This document shows, piece by piece, positions 54,082 to 62,691 of a stretch of 64,000 nt of DNA. The stretch spans positions 1-64,000 of the forward strand of contig CALMNL010000009.1 in the NCBI GenBank assembly GCA_937868765.1, given 5' to 3'. Below the pieces are notes generated by a model. That model was not told the DNA's origin. It searched no databases and saw only the letters and a program-made list of their open reading frames with translations. The translations under genes and the position numbers were made by a program. Position 1 is the stretch's first letter. The number at the start of each line of letters is the position of its first letter. The stretch is from an uncultured Desulfatitalea sp. (GTDB lineage Bacteria > Desulfobacterota > Desulfobacteria > Desulfobacterales > Desulfosarcinaceae).

Positions 54082-54600
54082 CTATGCCTGCAAAGCCATA
54101 GGCTCCGCTTGACCCTCGCTGTCCGGCACGTGTGGATAGTATCGACCGTGCACGATGTTGTTTATCATCGACTGACACACGCCGAACATCCTTGCAATGA
54201 TAAGCTGCTGTTCACCTGCCAAGTGCAGGCTTCGAATCTTCCGCACGTTTTCATCCGTCAACTTGCGCTTGTACAACCCCAGTTTGACGGCGTGGTTTAT
54301 GTTCTCTTTCATCGTGCACCATTCCAGGTTTTCAACCCGGTTGTCGGCTTTATCGCCGTTGATGTGGTTCACTTCCGGCTTGTTTTCAGGGTTTGGAATG
54401 AACGCCTCTGCGACAAGCCTATGAATGCGCTTTTGGTTCCGCACACCGCTAGCGGAAAGATTAACCGTCAGATATCCCTTAGAATTTTTAATGGGTGTCA
54501 GTCTTTTTATTCTTTTTCCCTTGATGCTGATAATGCGCCCATCCCGGGTAACGAGATAGCGGCTTTCATAATCAATAACCTTGCGGATAAAGCTGTTCAT
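54082..54600 (-). CDS. HNH homing endonuclease (NUMOD4-HNH type)
   Basis: A 172-residue protein. The N-terminus (YLVTRDGRIISIKGKRIKRL) is NUMOD4-like; the core has QKRIHRLVAEAFIPNPENK followed by VNHINGDKADNRVENLEW, the HNH nuclease of phage homing enzymes. The C-terminal KLTDENVRKIRSLHLAGEQQ segment is a DNA-binding HTH. Its 5' end lies head-to-head with the integrase gene. Confidence 0.9.
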   Translation of the reverse strand: MNSFIRKVIDYESRYLVTRDGRIISIKGKRIKRLTPIKNSKGYLTVNLSASGVRNQKRIHRLVAEAFIPNPENKPEVNHINGDKADNRVENLEWCTMKENINHAVKLGLYKRKLTDENVRKIRSLHLAGEQQLIIARMFGVCQSMINNIVHGRYYPHVPDSEGQAEPMALQA

Positions 54601-54718
54601 TTTAGAGATGCTTCCTTTCTATTTCCTGTGTTTTCGACAAAGCGAAATTGCTTGCGCGATGGACCCACGGATAATCAATCCGGCGATCCCTTTTCCGCTG
54701 GTGTGCGCGGGGTGCTGC

Positions 54719-55921
54719 ATGGCGATCAGTAAATGGTGCCGGAAGTGTAAGCGGGGGTTTAAGCTACAGGCCCGAAAGTGCGGCCAGTGTGGTGAGTCAC
54801 TGCAAAGGGCACCCTATCGGGTTCGGTGGAAAGACCGGTCTGGCAAGTGGCTTTCTCAGTTGGTGCCGGATTTAAAGGGGGCAAAGCAAATTGAACAAGG
54901 TTTTAAGGCCGGTGGTTTGCGTGCCAGGGGAGAAACGGAGGGTGTAGCCGCCAACAACCAGGCCGCCCCGGGCATAACCCATAGACCCCAGCAACCGTCG
55001 GGCGAAGGCATCCGCGTGAACGATGCTTGGCGCCATTACATCCAATGGGCGCAGGTCAACAAATCATCCTGGCGCGATGACATCCGGCGCTATGAACGCC
55101 ACCTGAAGCCGGACCTTGGCAACCGCCCCATGGGTGAAATCAAAGCCTGGGAAATCCAAGGCATCATGACCAGGCTGCAAGGCACTATCACCAGGCTGGG
55201 CAACTCCTACAAACCCGCCACAGTTCGCCAGGTGCTCATGCTGATAAAGCGCCTGTTCAATTGGTCCCTGGAACAGGAACTCTATGAAGGCGTGAACCCT
55301 GCCGCCAGGGTCAAGCTGAAGCCATTCGACAATCGGCAGACCAGGGCATTGAAGCCCGAACAACTTTCCCGGCTGCTGAAATACCTGGACACCTGGGGCA
55401 ATGAACGCGCCGGGCTTGTCATCCGCTTTGCGCTCTATTCTGGAAAACGCCGGGGGGAAATTCTTTCACTGACCTGGAACAATGTTGACCTTGAAAAGGG
55501 CATGGTGACCTTCATTGCCGCCAACACCAAGAACAACCGGACCCAAATATTGCCGGTGAACCAGGAGTGCCTGAAGATTCTTTACCGGTGCCTGGAGATA
55601 AAGACTTGTTGCCTGGTGTTTCCCGGCGACACTGCCAAGCGCTACACCGGTTTTGACAACATATGGAAACGGCTGCGGGTGCGCCTGGGCATCGAATGCC
55701 GCTTCCATGATCTACGCCACACCTTCGCAACTTATCTGGCCTCATCGGGCAAAGTGGACATCTACACCCTTCAGAAGCTTTTAGGGCACCAAGACATCAC
55801 CATGACCCAGCGTTATGCGCACCTTTTTAACCATGCGTTGAAGCGGGGCGTAGATGTTGCGGATAGCCTGTTTAACCAGTTCAAGGAAGGCCGGGGTGAT
55901 GACATCCCCACTCAAACATAA
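54719..55921 (+). CDS. Tyrosine integrase with N-terminal zinc ribbon
   Basis: A 400-residue integrase. Two CxxC pairs (CRKC, CGQC) in the first 30 residues form a zinc-ribbon. The core-binding domain spans about 105-200 and the catalytic domain about 215-385, with Arg in LYSGKRRGEILSL, HDLRHTFATYLASSG (HxxR), LLGHQDI and the nucleophile Tyr in MTQRYAHL. ATG 54719 follows GGGGTG; ATG 54659 in frame is possible. Position next to attL says it integrates the island into tRNA-Arg. Confidence 0.9.
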   Translation: MAISKWCRKCKRGFKLQARKCGQCGESLQRAPYRVRWKDRSGKWLSQLVPDLKGAKQIEQGFKAGGLRARGETEGVAANNQAAPGITHRPQQPSGEGIRVNDAWRHYIQWAQVNKSSWRDDIRRYERHLKPDLGNRPMGEIKAWEIQGIMTRLQGTITRLGNSYKPATVRQVLMLIKRLFNWSLEQELYEGVNPAARVKLKPFDNRQTRALKPEQLSRLLKYLDTWGNERAGLVIRFALYSGKRRGEILSLTWNNVDLEKGMVTFIAANTKNNRTQILPVNQECLKILYRCLEIKTCCLVFPGDTAKRYTGFDNIWKRLRVRLGIECRFHDLRHTFATYLASSGKVDIYTLQKLLGHQDITMTQRYAHLFNHALKRGVDVADSLFNQFKEGRGDDIPTQT

Positions 55922-55961
55922 ACCGGAAATTGACAAGGCCATAGCGCCGGGAAGGGAAAGA

Positions 55962-56354
55962 ATGGAAAAATCGTTATTCAGAACATGCATGGTTGTATTT
56001 CTCCTTGTGGTTGCACTGGTGAGCTGCACTTCATCCAATTACATGGTGGGCACCGATCAAAGCTACATGAGTCTTGAGGACCAGCGGAAAGCCCTTCAGG
56101 CCGTTGAAGTACATGCTGCCCTGCCCGAAAACTGCACTATCATGGGCGAAGTGGATGCTGCCCGGTGCCACCGAAGATTTACTCAGAAAAGCCCCACCCC
56201 CGACCTTGTGGTCATTGACATGCAGGTCGCGGCCTACGCTCGGGGTGCCGATGGGATTTGTGATGTAACAGTTACCCAGCGGTCGGCCCTGCTGGAAGAC
56301 TGCTGGTATATGCTCGATGGTCGGGCAACCATGTTCAAGCGGAACAAGCCATAA
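55962..56354 (+). CDS. Island-borne lipoprotein of unknown function
   Basis: A 130-residue protein with a signal peptide and lipobox (VVALVSCTSS, Cys at about 23). The mature part has four further cysteines in CTIMGEVDAARCHRR and GICDVTV...EDCW. GGGAAGGGA precedes ATG 55962. No family recognised; it may alter the host surface, e.g. superinfection exclusion (a guess). Confidence 0.75.
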   Translation: MEKSLFRTCMVVFLLVVALVSCTSSNYMVGTDQSYMSLEDQRKALQAVEVHAALPENCTIMGEVDAARCHRRFTQKSPTPDLVVIDMQVAAYARGADGICDVTVTQRSALLEDCWYMLDGRATMFKRNKP

Positions 56355-56390
56355 CCCGCCACTAATTGAACGCCGAAAGGAGCACAGACA

Positions 56391-56726
56391 ATGCAAGCGA
56401 ATCTGAAAGTAGCACCGGAAGCAGCGATGGAATATCTTCAGGGTATGGTCAAGACTTGTGATAACTGCGAATGGAGCGGCATTTCTAAATGCGCGCCTAA
56501 TGGGGATGGAAGCACCGGAAGGCTTGGCAATGGTTCCACATGCAGAGAAAGAAACTTGTGGACACCGGATGGGGGCTTGCTGGTCGATAACTATTTGGGG
56601 GTGGACACTGCCCTTGAATTGATTTGCCACAAGGCAGCCCGCCCCGATCTGCTGCCAATGCTACGGGCCGCACTATCGGAAATGCAGGCCGAAGCCGGTC
56701 TAAAGGATTGCACCGGCAATTCATAG
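56391..56726 (+). CDS. Small island protein with Cys motifs, unknown
   Basis: A 111-residue protein with CDNCEW and further cysteines (SKCAPNG, STCRER, LICHKA, KDCTG). The Cys spacing might bind zinc. GAAAGGAG precedes the ATG. No family recognised. Confidence 0.65.
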   Translation: MQANLKVAPEAAMEYLQGMVKTCDNCEWSGISKCAPNGDGSTGRLGNGSTCRERNLWTPDGGLLVDNYLGVDTALELICHKAARPDLLPMLRAALSEMQAEAGLKDCTGNS

Positions 56727-56810
56727 GGCGTATGGGTTGGGCAGCCTATGGCCCCTACTGGTGAGCACCAAGGCAAGCACCGGGGGCCATTCGCATTCAA
56801 GGGGGTTGCT

Positions 56811-56981
56811 ATGCTGGAAATAATTGCACGCTACAAGGACACCGGAAAAGAACTTGGACGCATGAAGTTTGATTTCATCTCCCAGGATGACCCCAACTTC
56901 CAAGCGATCATCAAGGACTTTGAAGACCATGGGTACACGGTTGAAGTGCTGGTGGTTGATGACACCGGCACGATAAATTAA
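56811..56981 (+). CDS. Very small island protein, unknown
   Basis: A 56-residue protein (begins MLEIIARYKDTGKELGRMKF). GGGGG lies 6 nt before ATG 56811; a longer frame from 56748 has a less protein-like start. No family recognised. Confidence 0.5.
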   Translation: MLEIIARYKDTGKELGRMKFDFISQDDPNFQAIIKDFEDHGYTVEVLVVDDTGTIN

Positions 56982-57817
56982 AGTGAGCCCAAGCATTTTC
57001 CGAAATCTCCTGTTGGCGTAATGCAATCTGAAACGAAATGAAGCCAACGCAATGACCAGCACCATACCAGCACCAAGATAGAATAGGTATGAGCACGGCG
57101 CCCTTGGTATTGTCCTGGTAGCTGCATTGGTTTCGTTTTTGGGAACTCCACCAATGGGTGGTGTGGGGTGCTGCTGGTAATATATAGATGGAGCAGGGGC
57201 ACACTTCGCCTTCGCAAAAGCCATTACGGCTTCGCCTTCATGGCAGTTGCTCAGGTTGGAAAAGAAGATCGTAGGACTTGATATTCATGGGCTGCATAAG
57301 TGGCTCACCAGCTTGGCTACAGCAAGCAACTTCCGGTGCATGGTTTGTTACGCTTCGCCTTGGGGCTACGCTCCACCAAAAGGTAATTGCTTGGTGCTTG
57401 AACAGGTAATGACGTTGGCTTCACCAACAGGTAAACCTGGGCATATAATCCCCCGCCTTCCCCCTGAGGGTGTTCTATTCTTGGAGCGCAGCGGAAAGAT
57501 TAGAACGCCCGATAGAAGGGGGTGGGGTTGACCCAGGAATTACCCATGGGCTCTCCCAGCATTAAACCGATATTTCCATGGGCAAACCGGGGGCGATACT
57601 TGGGCGCTACCTATTATTTTCTTTCTTATACAGATGGGCGCCATAACTCGCGTAATTATTATGAAAAAATAATATTTCTGTGCACCCCCTGCACATAAGG
57701 CCCTGGTAGCGGGTTTGCGGGGCATTAGGCTTGCAATCGCTTACCAGTAAAGGGTCCCAGTGGAGTCACCCCCTGCTTAATTCCCAAGGCTGACCCCACC
57801 GGTTCCTTATGGTTTCT
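56982..57817. other. 836-bp non-coding region of the island
   Basis: No convincing gene on either strand. GCTTCGCCT recurs (57230-57360 area) among short GC-rich inverted repeats, and a structured hairpin region lies at 57450-57527. The right end is downstream of the ATPase gene. Confidence 0.5.
57450..57527. ncRNA. Candidate structured RNA
   Basis: GGGTGTTCTATTC (57468-57480) pairs with GATTAGAACGCCC (57498-57510) with two non-Watson-Crick positions around a 17-nt loop. Flanking C-rich (57450-57465) and G-rich (57516-57527) arms can extend it. Could be a small RNA, a terminator-like structure or an origin hairpin; no family recognised. Confidence 0.35.
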
Positions 57818-59092
57818 CTAATCCGGCACAACACCAGGATTCAACCAGCCTTCCAAGAGCTGCCGCATGCGCCGGGATGGTATGAACAAGTCAACAGGCT
57901 GCATCTTGCGTAACCGGCTACGGAACAGCCATTGAATCAGCGACGATAACGCATAGGCATCCTTATCAACCTGCACACCCGTTGCTTGAAAGAAGTTGCA
58001 AATCTCCGGTGCTGGGAACTTGTTCACACAGTAAGCAAGGGCCGACTTGTGCCGGTGGCTATTTACCGCCCTGGCATTATGCGCCAGGTGGCAGGACGAA
58101 AAACCGTTGAGTGCCCGATGGCCCGTTATCCCCGCCCGGTGAGGATTGAAACAAGTCCACAAGGCGGCCTTTCCTTTCGCGCCAACTGAAAGAAAGAAAT
58201 TGCGAATGTTTCTCCCGACCATTTCAAGGACTGCTTTGCCCTGCTTGTTGAACCAGTTATAGGAAAGCCCCCTGGGATCATCTCCAACCCTGTTGAGTTT
58301 GCCTAAGTAGATATTGACGAGTTTCTGAACAGATGCTCGGAAGGCAAAATCATCGCTGGGTTCCGGGTTGTGCAAAACATACCTTCCCCCGGTGCTATCC
58401 AGGCTGACCGCAAAGTACTCGTAATGGAGCCGATGAAGATCATAGTAATATTTCTGAATCTGACCATGGAACATATAGGTAAGGTTCCAGACCTCATCGA
58501 ATGCTTCCAGAACGTCAACCGGGAATAGCCATAGCAGAACATTCTCATTCACAAGAATAAGCCTATTCAGTGCGGCCAACCTGATTACGTCTTGGAGTCT
58601 ACCGGTATAGTCCACACCTTCCGGCGCCCTGAGTGTCTGCCCATCATCCGAAATCGCCAATAGACCCTTATCAAGCAGCATTTCAATATCTTTTCGGCTA
58701 ACCGTGTCATAATGGGTAATGACATCCATGACCTCATCAAGGATCAGCGTGTAACCGCCCAACCGGACCAGTTCAACGGCGTCTTGGTCAACATCCTGAA
58801 ACAGCTTATGGGTGGTGACTATATTTCGACCGTTCGCCAAGTGCTCTTTCAGGGATGCCCGCTTGTTATGTCTCCCGGCTTTTCTATCCGGCATCGGCTC
58901 AACAAAGTTACACCGGGGGCAATCCTTTCTTATTCTGGTGACTTCATCCAAAAACGGCGTGACGAACATGAACGGGCCTTCGCCCGCATTCATCATCTGG
59001 ATAGCCCAGGAAGTCTTTCCGGCGCCGCAAGGGGCATCAATGACTTTAATGGGTTTGGCCGGTCGATCAGTCGGGATCATTTCAAAAGCCAT
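57818..59092 (-). CDS. P-loop ATPase/helicase-like protein of the island
   Basis: A 424-residue protein. Walker A in IDAPCGAGKTSWAI, motif-Ia-like PFMFVTPFLDEVTRI, NIVTTHKLF and Walker B TLILDEVMDVI resemble the first RecA domain of SF2 helicases. The second RecA domain is not clear, so it may be an unusual helicase or replication initiator. It overlaps the upstream HTH gene by 1 bp (TAATG) and is probably a replication module of the element. Confidence 0.75.
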   Translation of the reverse strand: MAFEMIPTDRPAKPIKVIDAPCGAGKTSWAIQMMNAGEGPFMFVTPFLDEVTRIRKDCPRCNFVEPMPDRKAGRHNKRASLKEHLANGRNIVTTHKLFQDVDQDAVELVRLGGYTLILDEVMDVITHYDTVSRKDIEMLLDKGLLAISDDGQTLRAPEGVDYTGRLQDVIRLAALNRLILVNENVLLWLFPVDVLEAFDEVWNLTYMFHGQIQKYYYDLHRLHYEYFAVSLDSTGGRYVLHNPEPSDDFAFRASVQKLVNIYLGKLNRVGDDPRGLSYNWFNKQGKAVLEMVGRNIRNFFLSVGAKGKAALWTCFNPHRAGITGHRALNGFSSCHLAHNARAVNSHRHKSALAYCVNKFPAPEICNFFQATGVQVDKDAYALSSLIQWLFRSRLRKMQPVDLFIPSRRMRQLLEGWLNPGVVPD

Positions 59093-59430
59093 TACTCGAC
59101 CCCCTCAACGTCTTCGGCCCGCCAACTGATTGTTACCCCTTTGCCGTCGGTGATAAACAGGTTGGCCGGTTCAACGTTTGGCCATTGCTTGCCGTTTACG
59201 ATGTTTCTAATCTGCTGGGCTTTAACAGCCTTAAACATCTCGGCTATGACGCTGGATGGGATTCCAAGCCTTGCCAAGCCTTTGATGACTGCAACCTGGT
59301 TGGCGGTAAGCTTCATTCGGTTTTCCCAAAAGCGGTTTGCTGCGCCAGCTCTGCGCTTCTGTCGTTTCCGTTCAAGTTGCCCGACATAAGCCACATCATT
59401 TTCTTGCGATACGCTGTTACTGATACTCAT
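59092..59430 (-). CDS. Small HTH-containing island protein
   Basis: A 112-residue protein. TANQVAVIKGLARLGIPSSV followed by IAEMFKAVKAQQIRNIVNG looks like a helix-turn-helix of the kind also seen at the end of HNH homing proteins. AAAGGGAGAAATGACTT precedes its ATG. It is co-transcribed with the ATPase, likely as its regulator or DNA-binding helper. Confidence 0.7.
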   Translation of the reverse strand: MSISNSVSQENDVAYVGQLERKRQKRRAGAANRFWENRMKLTANQVAVIKGLARLGIPSSVIAEMFKAVKAQQIRNIVNGKQWPNVEPANLFITDGKGVTISWRAEDVEGVE

Positions 59431-59819
59431 AAGTCATTTCTCCCTTTGTGTGACAAAATGGAACATAACCGTCTTTATATTCTAATAGGTGTACCCATTG
59501 GGAAGCCCCGAGTGAGTGCACACCGCTGATGGGAAGCTGGTTGTTTAGTGTGGTGTTGCCAGGGAAGGCCCTATGGATTGCCCCATGGTTACCAAGAAAA
59601 AAGACAGATATGCCCCCCGCGTAGGGAAGCTCCTGTGGAGGTAAAGCCGTTTACTTTTCGGCCCCCAGCCCCCTGCCAAGCCACGCTAACGCCTGGCAGG
59701 GATTGTTATGTTCAGGGTAAGTATTTGAAGTTACGGTGGTTTAATGAGCTATGTGCTTAACACTAATTTAAGGCGGCTTTTAGACACATAGCTTTAAACG
59801 GCCGTTAACAGTAAACGAC
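59431..59819. other. 389-bp non-coding region of the island
   Basis: No gene supported. A few short inverted repeats (for example GCCTGGCAGGG near 59691) are present; promoters for the minus-strand HTH-ATPase genes should be here but no consensus stands out. Confidence 0.45.
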
Positions 59820-60260
59820 TTAGGAGATTTTCTGCTGAAGGCGCTTTTCATAAGCTTCCAATTCTTCCTGGGACAGACTCATAGCAAGTTCCATAATTTC
59901 CTTATCCGACATTGTTGGTGCAATATGCAGATAGCCGCCATATTTTCGTATGCTGGGCAGCACGTCATGGGTAACCCAGCGCTTAAAAGCTTCTGCTTCA
60001 GGTTTTCGCGAATGCAGAATTAGAGAATAAAGGCCGGGTTCGTTGATAAGCAGCATGTTTTTCCCGGCTGGCAAACCAAGATCGGTTCTAAGCACATAGC
60101 GCTTTTCGTCGTCATCCAAGTACCTTACGGAATCTCGGGCCGTTAAACCCAGCACATCGCAAACTTCTTTTGCCACCAACCAGGGGTTGCCTTGTTCATC
60201 TATAATAGTGGTGACTGTATTGGCGTTAAACTGAAAGGGCATGATTTGTTTCTGTTCCAT
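59820..60260 (-). CDS. BRO-N domain antirepressor-like protein
   Basis: A 146-residue phage-type protein. The BRO-N fold is recognisable: ITTIIDEQG-like start, GNPWLVAKEVCDVLGLTARD, INEPGLYSLILHSRKPEAEA and FKRWVTHDVLPSIRKYGGY. The C-terminus is a short helix. Such proteins antagonise prophage repressors. ATG 60260 is preceded by AAAGGAG. Confidence 0.9.
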   Translation of the reverse strand: MEQKQIMPFQFNANTVTTIIDEQGNPWLVAKEVCDVLGLTARDSVRYLDDDEKRYVLRTDLGLPAGKNMLLINEPGLYSLILHSRKPEAEAFKRWVTHDVLPSIRKYGGYLHIAPTMSDKEIMELAMSLSQEELEAYEKRLQQKIS

Positions 60261-60860
60261 TTGTGCGTACTCCTTTAGGTGGGTGTGTGGTAGGTGCTGA
60301 AAACAGGACAAGCCCGAGGTTTCCCCAGAGCCTGCCAAGAGCGCACCATGTTCTAATAGGACGACTGATTACCCGAAAGGCAGGTGACGCGCGATATTTC
60401 ATCGGTTGTTTAGGTTTCGAACTTGTCAGCGATGAGCGGCTTTGTCCGGTGATAGTTCACTACGGGGCAGGCTTCAGCATGATAATTTCAAATTGGGCGC
60501 TGTCATTCTTATCGCCCCATTTCGTTACAGTCATTTTTGAGCTTTATTTTCAATCGTTTGAAAGTGTCTGGCGCGAATTTGTTTACCCCATTTCAGCATA
60601 AATTTATTTGGTCTCAAACCAAGGGGTTTCATAGAGCACCTAAATTCTTGAAGTTATTCCCCAAGTTTTGTCCCAGCTCATCTTGTTAACTTTCACACAT
60701 TTGTTAACGAGTGCATAAAAACTCATTTCGCTGTAATTACATAACTATAGCTACACTTTCCAGGTTCGATTGAAAAATATCGCTAGACATCTGGTTATGT
60801 CCCATGCTAGTTTTCAGGAAATCTTAACGAGTTCCGAAAAACGAAAGGGGCACACCGGAT
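60261..60860. other. 600-bp AT-rich control region
   Basis: No gene supported. GTTAAC occurs at 60685-60690 and 60703-60708, and TTAACGAGT is repeated at 60704-60712 and 60824-60832. CATAAC (60740) and GTTATG (60794) face each other. It serves divergent genes and might hold recombination or replication sites for the neighbouring small recombinase. Confidence 0.5.
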
Positions 60861-61454
60861 ATGGAAAAGGGACAGAACATCAACCACCCCAGCACAGGTG
60901 ACATGATTAAGGTTGAACCTATTCGTGAGCTGAAAGATATCAAAGCCATCAAGCGCATGCTCAAGGACAAACCGCGTGATTATTGCCTGTTCATTCTGGG
61001 TATCAACACCAACCTTCGGGCATCGGACCTGCTCAGGATAACGGCGGGGATGGTCAGGGGTTTGAAGCCCGGCGAGGAAATCGAATTGCGCGAAAAGAAA
61101 ACGGGCAAGACTCGTCGTATCAATTTGAACCGGTCCTGCACCGAAGCCATTGGCCAGCTCTTGGCAAGTCGGGAATACCAGGACAAGGACACCTTATTTA
61201 AAGGGCAGCGCGGCGCCCTGACGGTTCCCAGCATCAACCGCCTGGTGAAACAATGGGCCGGTGCAATCAACCTTCGGGGCAACTATGGAGCCCACACCCT
61301 GCGCAAGACCTTCGGCTATCACCAGCGGGTTACCTTCGGCGTTGCCCTGCCGGAATTGATGGTTGTGTTCAACCACTCATCCCAAAGGGAAACCTTGAAC
61401 TATTTGTGCGTGCAGGCAGAGGAAATCAAGAGCATCTACGAGAACGAACTGTAA
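60861..61454 (+). CDS. Small tyrosine recombinase (catalytic domain only)
   Basis: A 197-residue protein without the usual core-binding domain. Active-site residues: NTNLRASDLLRI (Arg), GKTRRINLNRS (Lys region), GAHTLRKTFGYHQR (HxxR), FNHSSQRETLNYL (His, Tyr). GAAAGGGG precedes the ATG. Similar short recombinases resolve multimers or invert DNA. Independent of the integrase at 54.7 kb. Confidence 0.85.
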   Translation: MEKGQNINHPSTGDMIKVEPIRELKDIKAIKRMLKDKPRDYCLFILGINTNLRASDLLRITAGMVRGLKPGEEIELREKKTGKTRRINLNRSCTEAIGQLLASREYQDKDTLFKGQRGALTVPSINRLVKQWAGAINLRGNYGAHTLRKTFGYHQRVTFGVALPELMVVFNHSSQRETLNYLCVQAEEIKSIYENEL

Positions 61455-61819
61455 GCCGAATGGCTTTGACCTGGCTGGGCAATTGATAATGTGGTCGTTT
61501 CGGCGCCGGGCCTATGGGGGGAAACTGGAGTGCCTTTTGAGTCGGATACCCCTGCACAAAAATCTATCAATTTCTGAATCCTGGTTTAGCTTTTATTTGG
61601 TTTATGATATCAAATAATCGTGTCGCATTTCAGTGCCGGGGTAAAATTGGGGTGTTCTTTTTTTTCTCATAAATAACAATGAATTGTGTTTCTTCGGGCC
61701 ATATCAACATTGGAATTGAAGCAACCCGCTGCATTTTTCAGCCGAAAGCACAAAGCTTTCAGTTCAAGTGGTTTGCAAAAATGCCAATAATACTTAACAA
61801 TAGTTACTGATGGTTTTAA
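61455..61819. other. 365-bp AT-rich intergenic region before the unknown cassette
   Basis: No gene supported. TATTTG and CAAATA face each other around 61595-61617. The base composition falls sharply here and stays low through the next three genes, marking a separate acquisition. Confidence 0.5.
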
Positions 61820-62455
61820 ATGACTGAAATAAAAAAAGATCTCTGGAACACCGTTGTGGCTGGCAGATGGAACCCGGCCATTTTAACTCCAAAAGGGATT
61901 TCGAAACTTCTCTTTAAAAAGCAGGATGATTCACCATTTGAAGTAATGGTCCCTTTAGACGCTATGGGACCGCCTAAAGTACGTATAGACGGTTTACTAG
62001 TCGCTGCGAACTTTGATCGATTAGTAATAGATTGCGTAAAAAGCGATTGGGATTCTTTCGAAAGTTCAAGATCTTATTGCCAAAAAGCAATCTGTGAATT
62101 GCCAAAGACTCCTTTATCAGCAACGGGGTACAATATTCGATATGAAATCAAGGAACCGCCGCTGGGCTTCCTAGATCTCCTAAATTTACCTCTGGATACT
62201 TCAATATCTGATCAGAGGTTGGATATTAAAAAGAAAGAGACTCGAAGATCAATTGCGTGGAAAGACGGTTTTATCAACTTACACATAGTAAAGATAGACT
62301 CTGAAACTTATAGCATATTACTTAACTTTGACCGAAAATCGGATGACACAGAGAATCTTTTACAGTGGTTGGGTATTCCGATAGATGAAATAAAACATAT
62401 AACAAAAACAATAATGTGTTCAGTTCTTAAAGCATGTAATGAAAGTGAGGTATAA
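61820..62455 (+). CDS. Unknown protein 1 of AT-rich terminal cassette
   Basis: A 211-residue soluble protein, no signal peptide or membrane segment (begins MTEIKKDLWNTVVAGRWNPA). Mixed alpha/beta composition, no nuclease or NTPase motif recognised. It is separated by 2 bp from the next gene, so it is the first gene of a three-gene operon in AT-rich DNA unlike the host. Confidence 0.75.
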   Translation: MTEIKKDLWNTVVAGRWNPAILTPKGISKLLFKKQDDSPFEVMVPLDAMGPPKVRIDGLLVAANFDRLVIDCVKSDWDSFESSRSYCQKAICELPKTPLSATGYNIRYEIKEPPLGFLDLLNLPLDTSISDQRLDIKKKETRRSIAWKDGFINLHIVKIDSETYSILLNFDRKSDDTENLLQWLGIPIDEIKHITKTIMCSVLKACNESEV

Positions 62456-62457
62456 TT

Positions 62458-62679
62458 ATGAGTGGTACATGCGGAACCAATAAGAATGAAACATATACTG
62501 GGGAATCAAGAGCTGACTACTTTCCTGCAAGAACTGAAAAGGTGACAATCCCTGATAAGACATATCAATATTCAATAAAGGTCCAGACGGCCCCAACAAG
62601 CCGTACCAGTGGTGAAGTAAGGATACGTATTGCCTCGCGAGAAATGCCCGAACCTAAACGAATAACTTCAACAAAATAA
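62458..62679 (+). CDS. Unknown small protein 2 of AT-rich terminal cassette
   Basis: A 73-residue basic protein (begins MSGTCGTNKNETYTGESRAD), probably largely beta or disordered, with one Cys. Tight spacing on both sides (2 and 12 bp) supports it. Could be an antitoxin or linker subunit; no family recognised. Confidence 0.65.
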   Translation: MSGTCGTNKNETYTGESRADYFPARTEKVTIPDKTYQYSIKVQTAPTSRTSGEVRIRIASREMPEPKRITSTK

Positions 62680-62691
62680 TGCAAAGTAATT

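Noticed and set aside
56721-57224. A 167-codon minus-strand frame with one hydrophobic stretch
   Set aside because: It runs antisense through the 56-residue gene and lacks a ribosome site; kept as non-coding.
60263-60601. A 112-codon open frame in the island control region
   Set aside because: No ribosome site, unlikely composition, and it overlaps the promoter side of the antirepressor gene.
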